DNA from: Candidatus Rokuibacteriota bacterium
Lineage (GTDB): Bacteria > Methylomirabilota > Methylomirabilia > Rokubacteriales > CSP1-6
NCBI GenBank assembly: GCA_016201575.1
Contig: JACQCN010000238.1
Location: forward strand, 1 to 11,713
DNA length: 11,713 bases
Direction: 5' to 3'
The translations under genes were made by a program, and so were the position numbers. Of the stretch, positions 1 to 5,846 are shown one piece after another; within the stretch, counting starts at the first letter, position 1; every line of letters starts with the position of its first letter. The notes beneath the pieces were generated by a model. The model saw only the letters and a list, made by a program, of their open reading frames with translations, was not told the DNA's origin and did not search any database.

Positions 1-2
1 TC

Positions 3-248
3 AAGCCGTGGGCGCCCTACCCGGTCGTGCTGGTCGAGCTCGACGAGCAGCGCGGGCGCCCCACGCCCGACGAGGGGTTGCGGATCGTCGCCAACCTGGT
101 CACGCCCGACTTCGCGGCCGAGGCCGAGGCCAACGTGGCCATCGGCAAGCGCGTGCGCGTGATCTTCCACGACCTGAGCGACGCGGTCGCCCTGCCCCAC
201 TTCACCCTCAGCGACGAGCCGCCCCCGGGCCGGGTGTGGAGGCTGTGA
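3..248 (+). CDS. DUF35 / OB-fold nucleic-acid-binding-like protein, C-terminal part (5' end outside window)
   Basis: The frame is open from the left edge and ends at TGA 246-248, giving 81 visible residues. They begin KPWAPYPVVLVELDE, continue with RIVANLVTPDF, then a segment with IGKRVRVIFHD, and close with VALPHFTL. This is the OB-fold half of the DUF35 family (PF01796), whose full proteins of about 130-150 residues carry an N-terminal zinc ribbon, here outside the window. Family members sit beside thiolase-like or acyl-CoA enzymes and are thought to help bind acyl-CoA or nucleotide cofactors; that partner would lie to the left and cannot be seen. The hydrophobic beta pattern and the conserved LVELDE and G-x-x-V-x-V-x-F motifs support the call. 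A substrate cannot be assigned. Confidence 0.8.
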   Translation, partial: KPWAPYPVVLVELDEQRGRPTPDEGLRIVANLVTPDFAAEAEANVAIGKRVRVIFHDLSDAVALPHFTLSDEPPPGRVWRL

Positions 249-284
249 GGCCCCGAGGGCCCGCGCGGTGTCGGCCGGGGGCCG

Positions 285-880
285 CTACTCCTGGCAGGCC
301 CGGAAGTCCGCGTAGTCGCCCTCGGCATAGGAGCGCGTGTCGTCGGAGTCGGTGAGGACGGCGATGCCGAGAGGTTTCGGCACCTCGTCCGTCTCGAAGC
401 GGCGCTCGTAGTCCTGGGCGACGTCGACGCGCTCCTCGACCCACGCGTTCAGGTCGGCGGGGACGCCGCTCTCGAGCACGAAGCCCTTGGTGAGCCCGCG
501 GCTCGACTCCACCGGGGTTCCCTTCGGCAGCACCCCGCTCCACACGTACTTGACCGACCTGACGGAGTACCAGTTGTTCGGAAACACCGCGTAGACGGCG
601 AGCGCGCTGTCGTTCTTGCCGGACTGCGACTCGTTGGCGCCGACGGGGAACACGCGTGGTCGCCACTTCCACCTCAGCACCGGTAGTGCACGCCGTTCTC
701 GCTGCGCGCCGAGTACGCCGCGCGGCCGGACTCCGTGCGGACGCGCCAGCGTTCGGGAAAGGCTCCGTCGGGGGTCGTGGCGAAGTCCTCGAGGACGACG
801 CAGTCGGTCTGAGCCGGAACGGACGGGACCACGGTCAGCAGGAGCGCGACCCCGAGGATTATCGCCCGCGCCCACCGCAT
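285..880 (-). pseudogene. DUF3047 exported protein with internal deletion and frameshift
   Basis: Reading on the minus strand, ATG 880-878 opens MRWARAIILGVALLLTVVPS, a clear Sec signal peptide with a likely cut after VPAQ. The mature part starts VLEDFATTPDGAFPERWRVR and runs to NGVHYR, where this frame hits a stop near 674. Immediately there, another frame takes over with PVLRWKWRP, then ANESQSGKNDSALAVYAVFP, VKYVWSGVLP, EERVDVAQDYERRF and AVLTDSDDTRS, ending DYADFRACQE at the stop 285-287. Both halves match DUF3047 (PF11249), a periplasmic family of unknown function. In the family as I know it, some 20-30 residues lie between the HYR-like and PVLRWKWRP-like segments; here they are absent and the frame is shifted, so a deletion of a length not divisible by three is the simplest reading. 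It could be a true pseudogene or an assembly error. No strong Shine-Dalgarno is visible before the ATG. It is convergent with the DUF35 gene. Confidence 0.8.
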
Positions 881-924
881 GGACCCAGTATGGCGGAGCC
901 GGCGCCGAAGAACCTCGCGCCGCC

Positions 925-1154
925 GGCCGCTCAAAAAGGTCCAGATGCTAGGCGGCGTGGCCTTTCGAGCTGAGCGGCGTAGCCGTGAGGCGAGGCCCGA
1001 GTGGATCGCGACGACCGAGGCGTATGCCGCATAACGCCTGCCAGGGAGGAGCGACCGGGTCAACGACCGCAGTTCGAGCCGAGCGGTGCCGGCGAGGCTG
1101 TTGCGAGCCCGCCGCGAGGCGAGATCCGAGTTGATTGGGCCTTTTTCAGCGGCC
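925..1154. repeat. Palindromic intergenic repeat element with inverted ends
   Basis: The left end GGCCGCTCAAAAAGGTCC (925-942) and the right end, read on the opposite strand, GGCCGCTGAAAAAGGCCC (1154-1137), match at 16 of 18 positions. Just inside the left end is the segment agatgctaggcggc. Near the centre is an imperfect palindrome at 1018-1039 (aggcgt-atgc ... gcat-acgcct). No plausible gene lies in this stretch. Inverted ends, a palindromic middle and a purely intergenic position fit a dispersed long-hairpin repeat. I recall similar elements with the CTCAAAAAGGTCCAGATGCTAGGC end in Rokubacteria-like metagenome genomes; that recollection was not checked. It lies between two minus-strand genes and could act as an RNA hairpin at the 3' end of the VWA gene. 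Confidence 0.7.
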
Positions 1155-1156
1155 TG

Positions 1157-2560
1157 CTATCGGCGCCACCAGTGGTGGACGAGGTTGTCGACCACCTCGC
1201 CGAGCTGCCCGATCGTCCGGCATTCCCGGACGACGTCGCACGAGGGCGCGTAGAGCGGCATCACGCTGTCGCCCACGCCCCAGCCCCACTGCCCCTCGGG
1301 GTTGAGCCAGATGACGCCCTTGACGCGCTCGCGGATCAGCCGGAGCGCCCAGGCCTGGTGGTCGTTGTAGTTGTTGCGGGCGTCGCCGAGGACCAGGATC
1401 GTCGTCCGCCGGTCGAGGGATTCGAGCTCGGTGCGGCAGAAGCGGCTGAAGGCGTACCCGAAGTCGGACCGGCAGTGGTAGTCGACGGGCGCCCCGCGCA
1501 GCGCCCACTCCACCGCGGGCTCCACGGGGTAGGTGTCGAAGGCCTGCGTGACCTCGGCGATCTCGGAGACGAACACGTAGGAGCGCACGCGGGAGAAGCA
1601 CTCCTGCAGGCTCCACACGAGCTGGAGCATGAACCGGGAGGCGTTCCGGACCGAGTCGGAGACGTCGCAGATCGTGACGAGCTTCGGCTTCTCGCGATGG
1701 CGGCGCCGCAGCATGATCTCCATCGGGATCCCGCCGTACTGCAGGCTCTTCCGGATGGTCCGCCGGGAATCGATGCGCCCGCGGTCCTCCTGCCGCCGCC
1801 GGAGGGCGAGGGCGTCCTTGATCTTGCGGGCCAGCCGCGCCACCACCGACTTCATCTGCGCGACCTCGTCGGGGGTGAGGGCGAACAGGGGCTTGTCGGT
1901 CAGGAGCTCGCGGGTGAGGCGCTCGCCCTGCCGGTGGGCGCGCCGCTCGAGCTCGCGCTCCACGTGCTGCCGGATCATGCGGCGGAAGGCCTCCAGCCGC
2001 AGGTCGAGGTAGTTGCGGATCCGCGCCAGCCGGCCGGGATCGATCCCGCGGGCCTCCAGCGCTTGCATGAGCCGCTCCAGGTCGCGCTCGATGGCCGACC
2101 AGTCGAAGCGGTCCTGGATCCGCCGCGAGAAGAAACCGACCTGCAGCAAGTACATGAGCCGCTCCAGGCCGGCGCCCTGCCCGCCCGAGCGGATGGCCAT
2201 CTCCATCTCCGAGCCCTGCCCGCGGAGCAGCAGCTCGGTCATGTCGTCCAGCTCGAGGCCCTCCTCGGCGAGCAGGCGGTCGAGCAGCTCCTGGATGCGG
2301 GGGTCCTCGGGGCCGAGCGCCTTGGCCAGCCCGGCGCCCAGAGCCTGGAGGTCGAGGAAGTAGAGGTCGAACAGGCGGTCGAAGGTCGGGAGGTCGCGCG
2401 ACTCCTTGACGAGCGTGGCGGCGAGGGCGGCCTTGAAGCTCTCGCGGTCGATCAGGCCGATCTCGGCGCTGGCGGCCAGGGCGTCGAGCGCCTCGGACGG
2501 GGAGATGCGGATCTCCGCCCGCCGCAGGTCGCCGATGAACTCCAGGACGCGCTGGTCCAT
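1157..2560 (-). CDS. VWA domain protein, CoxE-like
   Basis: The product is 467 residues from ATG 2560. A longer form starting at a TTG (2578) is possible but adds only six residues. The first ~270 residues are charged and helical with many Glu, Arg and Leu. The C-terminal part is a von Willebrand A fold: the metal-ion site appears as D299-V-S301-D-S303 after KLVTIC, and the later strands read TTILVLGDARNNYND and VKGVIWLNPEGQW. The WLNP ending is typical of CoxE (PF05762). CoxE-type proteins normally work with a MoxR/CoxD AAA+ ATPase as a cytoplasmic pair that matures or remodels client enzymes such as molybdenum CO dehydrogenases. No MoxR gene is present here, so the partner must be elsewhere. 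The usual MIDAS threonine region reads CRSDFGYAF, with Ser-Asp where Thr-Asp is common. The gene stops 2 bp from a palindromic repeat arm. Confidence 0.85.
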   Translation of the reverse strand: MDQRVLEFIGDLRRAEIRISPSEALDALAASAEIGLIDRESFKAALAATLVKESRDLPTFDRLFDLYFLDLQALGAGLAKALGPEDPRIQELLDRLLAEEGLELDDMTELLLRGQGSEMEMAIRSGGQGAGLERLMYLLQVGFFSRRIQDRFDWSAIERDLERLMQALEARGIDPGRLARIRNYLDLRLEAFRRMIRQHVERELERRAHRQGERLTRELLTDKPLFALTPDEVAQMKSVVARLARKIKDALALRRRQEDRGRIDSRRTIRKSLQYGGIPMEIMLRRRHREKPKLVTICDVSDSVRNASRFMLQLVWSLQECFSRVRSYVFVSEIAEVTQAFDTYPVEPAVEWALRGAPVDYHCRSDFGYAFSRFCRTELESLDRRTTILVLGDARNNYNDHQAWALRLIRERVKGVIWLNPEGQWGWGVGDSVMPLYAPSCDVVRECRTIGQLGEVVDNLVHHWWRR

Positions 2561-2611
2561 TGCCCGATTATGCGTCAACTCGGGCCCGCCGGCGACCCGG
2601 CCCGGGCCGTC

Positions 2612-2685
2612 GAATTTCTTCGTAACTTATATGTGACTGGAGCGATAGTCAAACCCACCCGTGCCATACTCAGCGTCCGGGAGGG
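2612..2685 (+). promoter_or_regulatory. AT-richer candidate promoter region for the 75-aa gene
   Basis: Between the divergent VWA gene and the ATG at 2689 is a local AT-richer stretch (aatttcttcgtaacttatat, about 2614-2633), unusual in this GC-rich window. Further on is TGC-CATACT, which resembles an extended -10 element, about 20 bases before the ribosome site. No convincing -35 box is found at the right distance, so the exact promoter is uncertain. Confidence 0.3.
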
Positions 2686-2688
2686 GTC

Positions 2689-2916
2689 ATGAAGCTCCTG
2701 TTCATCGTCTCGCGGGGCGAGCCCGAGCTGTTCCGGGACCTCGCGCGGAAGTTCGCCAACGAGGCCGCCGACGTCGTCCTCGACCGCCGGGTCGGGGAGC
2801 GCCGGCGGCGCCGCGTTCCCTACCGGGGGGAGCGCCGTCGCTGGGAGCGGCGCTCCCGCCCGAGCATCGACGAGGACCTCGGGATCATCGGGTGGGCCAT
2901 CGTGCGGACGCCGTGA
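2689..2916 (+). CDS. Small Arg-rich hypothetical protein (75 aa)
   Basis: ATG 2689 is preceded by a strong purine-rich ribosome site (gggagggg, about 2678-2685), and the frame ends at TGA 2914-2916. The protein starts MKLLFIVSRGEPELFRDLAR, has a predicted alpha/beta-like N-terminal third, then a very basic centre with two Arg clusters (RRVGERRRRR about residues 33-42 and GERRRWERRSR about 47-57), and ends DEDLGIIGWAIVRTP. There is no signal peptide or membrane segment, so it is probably cytoplasmic. I do not recognise a named family. The hydrophobic opening strand followed by an Arg-rich segment recalls small unnamed proteins scattered in related high-GC genomes. The clear ribosome site and AT-richer upstream stretch support a real gene. 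It is divergent from the VWA gene. Confidence 0.6.
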   Translation: MKLLFIVSRGEPELFRDLARKFANEAADVVLDRRVGERRRRRVPYRGERRRWERRSRPSIDEDLGIIGWAIVRTP

Positions 2917-3078
2917 GACGCCTCGGAGGGGGGCTGCGCCGCCCTTCCGAACCTCCCCCCGGGATCGCGCCGGCTTCGCCGGCGCTCGAAAAATCGGTCC
3001 CCATTTCGCGACGGGGGGCAGTCCCCCGGTGCCGGATTCGTTGACTTTTCGCGCGCGAGATGGCAGCGTGAGGGGCCG
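2917..3078. other. Hairpin-rich intergenic spacer before the efflux operon
   Basis: This spacer contains a G/C-rich pair of blocks (ggagggggg at the start and acctccccccggg about 2951-2963), a perfect 8-bp hairpin gcgccggc-ttc-gccggcgc at 2967-2985, and a ggggg-cag-tcccc stem-loop about 3017-3030. No T-run follows the hairpins, so they are not classical intrinsic terminators. A TTGACT at about 3042-3047 could be a -35 box for the downstream operon, but no good -10 follows. It may carry a terminator for the 75-aa gene, the operon promoter, or both. Confidence 0.4.
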
Positions 3079-3450
3079 ATGATACGCTACTGCCGGCGCA
3101 TCCCGTACCCGAGCCTGTCGCTGGCCATCTACCTGGCCTGCCTGGTGCTCGTGTGCTCGTTCATCCTGTTCGAGGTGCTCGACGTCGATGGGTCGGACTT
3201 CCCCTCGCGCCCGTCCTCGCCCACCGCCATCCGCGCGGCCGAGCCCTCCCACGACATCAAGCGGGCTCATCTGCAGATCCTGGCCGACTCGTGGGCCGAC
3301 AGCTATCGCCTCTCCACCGGGAGCCCGACGGCGTCGCCGCGCGACCAGGTGGCGACGCTCCCCGTGGCCCCGCTCCGCCCGCTCGTGGCCCGCCCGTACC
3401 GGCCCGCGCTCCCGCGCGCCGCGCTCGCCGACCCGCTTCCCTCCGCCTGA
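3079..3450 (+). CDS. Small single-pass membrane protein upstream of czcCBA
   Basis: The product is 123 residues from ATG 3079, with a gaggggc ribosome site close upstream. After a short basic N-terminus (MIRYCRR) there is one strong hydrophobic segment, LSLAIYLACLVLVCSFILFE (about residues 14-34), followed by DVDGSDFP and a long Pro/Ala/Arg-rich tail with little predicted structure. The N-terminal charge suggests the tail faces the periplasm. There is no lipobox. The gene ends 44 bp before czcC on the same strand, so co-transcription with the pump is likely. I do not recognise a named family. There are no Cys or His clusters in the tail that would prove metal binding. Its function is unknown; an accessory or sensing role for the pump would be a guess based only on position. 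Confidence 0.6.
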   Translation: MIRYCRRIPYPSLSLAIYLACLVLVCSFILFEVLDVDGSDFPSRPSSPTAIRAAEPSHDIKRAHLQILADSWADSYRLSTGSPTASPRDQVATLPVAPLRPLVARPYRPALPRAALADPLPSA

Positions 3451-3494
3451 CCGCTCGCCGTCGTTCCGGTTCCGACTGACCGAGGGAGGCGTAT

Positions 3495-4484
3495 ATGGTT
3501 CGCATTGTCGGTGCCCTCCTCTGTCTCGCGCTGGCGCTCACCGCGCCGCCCGCGGGCGCCGAGGAGCGGGTGACGCGCTTGACGCTGGAGGACGCGCTCG
3601 TGCTCGCCGAGCGCGAGAACGCGGCCCTCCGCGCCAAGCAGTTCGAGCACCAGTCCGTGAAGGCCAACGAGATCACCGCCGGGCTTCGCCCGAACCCGAC
3701 GGCCTCTTACCTGGCCGAGCAGCTCGGCGCCGGCACTGATCCGCAGTACACGGTCGCCGTCGGCCAGCCCATCGAGACCGGGGGCAAGCGCAAGCGCCGG
3801 GTGGAGAGCGCCCGCGCCGCCACCCGCGTGAGCGGCTGGGAGCTGGCCGACGTCCGGCGGCAGCTCCGCTTCCAGGTCCAGAGCGCGTTCAAGGACGTGC
3901 TGGTGGGCCAGGCCACGCTGGCCCTCGCCGAGCAGAACGTGAAGAACCTCGACGAGATCGAGCGCATCCAGCGCGTGCGAGCGGCCAAGGGCGACATCTC
4001 CGAGCTGGAGCTGCTGCGCATCCAGGTCCAGCGCTTCGCCTTCGAGCGGGACGCCGCCGACGCCCGCCAGGCGATCCGGACGGCCAAGATCGCGCTCCGG
4101 GCCGCGGTCGGGCCCGACCGCGTGGGCGCGGACTACGAGGTCGCCGGCGGCCTCACGTTCCCCGACCTGCAGCCCGCGCTCGACGAGCTGTATCACGCGG
4201 CGCTGGCCAACCGCCCCGACCTCCGGGCCGCCGAGGCGTCGCGCGAGAAGGCCCGGGCCGACGTCAACCTCGCCCGCGCCAACGCCTGGTGGGACGTCAC
4301 GCCCCAGCTCGAGTACCAGCGGATCGGCAACGACAACACCATCGGCTTCGGCCTCAGCATCCCGCTCCGCGTCTTCGACCGGAACCAGGGCGAGATCGCC
4401 CGCACCCAGGCCGAGGTCCGGCGGTCCGACGCGCTCCGCGAGCAGGCGCGGATCCAGGCGCTGGAGGAGGTGCTGAAGAAGTAG
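3495..4484 (+). CDS. czcC: Outer-membrane efflux protein CzcC-like (TolC family), C-terminus lost by frame break
   Basis: ATG 3495 follows a strong gggagg ribosome site (3484-3489). Residues 1-22 are a signal peptide ending PPAGA. Two TolC/OEP-type repeats (PF02321) follow: the first contains LTLEDALVLAERENAALRA and the motif GLRPNPTASY, then VGQPIETGGKR. The second contains NRPDLRAAEASREKARADV and IPLRVFDRNQGEIARTQAEV. Long heptad-like helices lie between them. This is the trimeric outer-membrane channel of an RND metal pump. The frame stops after 329 residues at EEVLKK, whereas the family is usually 400-430. The missing end is found in another frame from about 4558 to 4710, so the gene is broken or misread. 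The last helix of the second repeat, needed to close the barrel, would be absent from the protein as read. Confidence 0.85.
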   Translation: MVRIVGALLCLALALTAPPAGAEERVTRLTLEDALVLAERENAALRAKQFEHQSVKANEITAGLRPNPTASYLAEQLGAGTDPQYTVAVGQPIETGGKRKRRVESARAATRVSGWELADVRRQLRFQVQSAFKDVLVGQATLALAEQNVKNLDEIERIQRVRAAKGDISELELLRIQVQRFAFERDAADARQAIRTAKIALRAAVGPDRVGADYEVAGGLTFPDLQPALDELYHAALANRPDLRAAEASREKARADVNLARANAWWDVTPQLEYQRIGNDNTIGFGLSIPLRVFDRNQGEIARTQAEVRRSDALREQARIQALEEVLKK

Positions 4485-4545
4485 CGGGGCGCGGAGTCCT
4501 CGCGAGCCCGCGCTCGACCGTCGCTCCCGCCGCGAAACCCGCCCC

Positions 4546-4710
4546 CGCGGCGGCGGGGCGTTCAGGCGGGGCGGCGTGAGCCTGCTGGACTTCCTCGACG
4601 CGCAGCGCACCTACCGCGAGACCGCCGTCGAGCACCTGCGCGCCCTCGGCAACTACTGGGGCGCCGTGTACCGACTCGAGGCCGCCGTCGGCGGCCCGCC
4701 GGGGAGATAG
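4546..4710 (+). pseudogene. Out-of-frame C-terminal remnant of czcC
   Basis: A different frame from the main czcC reading frame encodes AFRRGGVSLLDFLDAQRTYR, then a segment ending RLEAAVGGPPGR and stop 4708-4710. This is the standard end of CzcC-type outer-membrane proteins (SLLDFLDAQRTYRE is typical). It starts cleanly at about 4558. The stretch between 4482 and 4557 makes no recognisable CzcC sequence in any frame and is Pro/Arg/Ala-rich when translated. The whole 3495-4710 span would code for about 405 residues, close to but a little below the family length, so a modest deletion or scrambled patch plus a frameshift is likely. czcB starts 2 bp later, as expected if this is the true czcC end. 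Confidence 0.8.
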
Positions 4711-4712
4711 CC

Positions 4713-5846
4713 ATGCGCACGCCCGTCGCGATCCTCCTGCTCGGCGCCGGCCTCCTCGCCGCGGGCTGCGGCGACGCTCCGCCGGGGGCGCCGTCCGCGT
4801 CGGCGAAGCCAGCTCCGGCGCCGGCTCCCCCACCCTTCGCCCGCGTCGAGACGGTCGCGCCCGAGTACCGGCGGCGCGACACCGCGCTGGAGACGAGCGG
4901 CAAGATCCAGTTCAACGAGGAGCGGCTGACCCGCGTGCAGGCGCCGGTGACCGGGCGCGTGATCGAGGTGCTGGCGCGGCCGGGCGACGTGGTGGAGCCG
5001 GGCCGTCGCCTGCTCGTGATCGACAGCCCCGACCTCGGGGCCGCCAAGGCCGACTACGCCAAGGCCGTCTCCGACTCCGAGCGGGCCGACGCGGCGCGGA
5101 AGCTGGCCCGCGACCTCTTCGAGGTCAAGGCGATCGCCCAGAAGGAAGTCCGCGACGCCGAGAACGACGACCGGAAGGCGGTGGCCGAGCGGGAGCGGGC
5201 GGCCTCGCGGCTCCGCACGCTCGGCGTGCCCGAGTCCCACTTCAAGGACGTCGCCGTCCGCGCCGACACCTTGACCCGGATCGTGGTGACGGCGCCCCGA
5301 AGCGGCGTCATCGTCGAGCGCAACGCCAACCCCGGCCAGGTCGTCGCCTACGGCCAGTCCGACACCCCGGTCAACCTGTTCGTGATCGCCGACCTCGGCA
5401 CGATGTGGGTGCAGGCCGACGTCTACGAGCCCGACGTGCCGCGCGTGCGCCTCGGCCAGGCCGTCACCGTGACCCTGCCCTGCTGCCCCGGCGAGCGCTA
5501 CGAGGGGCGCGTGACCTACATCAGCGACGCCGTCGATCCCCAGTCGCGGACGGTGAAGGTGCGGGCGGCGGTGCCGAACCGCGGGCGCACGCTCAAGGCG
5601 GAGATGTTCGTGAAGGTCGCGATCGCCACCGGCGCCGCGCGCGTGCTGGCGGTGCCCCAGAGCGCGGTCCACCGCGAGGACGGCCAGACCTTTCTCCTCG
5701 TCCAGCACGGCCCGTCGGAGTTCCACCGCCAGCGGGTCACCCTCGGCGCCGACCTCGACGGCTTCGTCGAGGTGAAGGCGGGCGTCGGCCCCGAGGACCG
5801 GGTGGCGGCGACCGGGAGCATCCTGCTCAAGAAAGCCGCAAGGTGA
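4713..5846 (+). CDS. czcB: RND efflux periplasmic adaptor (membrane fusion protein), CzcB-like lipoprotein
   Basis: The product is 377 residues from ATG 4713, two bases after the czcC remnant stop. The N-terminus has a lipoprotein signal with lipobox LAAGC, so Cys19 is probably the lipidated residue. A Pro/Ala linker follows. The first lipoyl-like half is RVQAPVTGRVIEVLARPGDV and the second is IVVTAPRSGVIVERNANPGQ, separated by a charged helical hairpin rich in Ala, Glu and Arg (about residues 110-165). The beta-barrel part includes MWVQADVYEPDVPRVRLGQ and GRVTYISDAVDPQSRTVKVR, both hallmarks of CzcB/CusB-type adaptors. A CC pair (TLPCCPGERYEG) is a possible metal-handling spot, but that is inference. 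It bridges CzcA and the outer-membrane channel. The stop overlaps the czcA GTG by 4 bp, suggesting translational coupling. Confidence 0.93.
   Translation: MRTPVAILLLGAGLLAAGCGDAPPGAPSASAKPAPAPAPPPFARVETVAPEYRRRDTALETSGKIQFNEERLTRVQAPVTGRVIEVLARPGDVVEPGRRLLVIDSPDLGAAKADYAKAVSDSERADAARKLARDLFEVKAIAQKEVRDAENDDRKAVAERERAASRLRTLGVPESHFKDVAVRADTLTRIVVTAPRSGVIVERNANPGQVVAYGQSDTPVNLFVIADLGTMWVQADVYEPDVPRVRLGQAVTVTLPCCPGERYEGRVTYISDAVDPQSRTVKVRAAVPNRGRTLKAEMFVKVAIATGAARVLAVPQSAVHREDGQTFLLVQHGPSEFHRQRVTLGADLDGFVEVKAGVGPEDRVAATGSILLKKAAR

Noticed and set aside
967..990. gctgagcggcgtagccgtgag, which resembles the centre of the attC-like hairpin at 11062-11098
   Set aside because: It lies inside the 925-1154 palindromic element, has only a short stem (cggc-gta-gccg), and lacks core boxes.
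1001..2692. A 563-codon open frame on the plus strand opposite the VWA gene
   Set aside because: It is an antisense shadow caused by high GC; it has no family motif, while the minus strand encodes a clear VWA domain.
2967..2985. 8-bp hairpin as an intrinsic terminator
   Set aside because: No T-run follows on either strand (A-run on the plus side, gatcccgg on the minus side).
3303..4610. 435-codon minus-strand frame opposite czcC
   Set aside because: Leu/Gly/Ala-rich shadow with no motif; czcC is clear on the plus strand.
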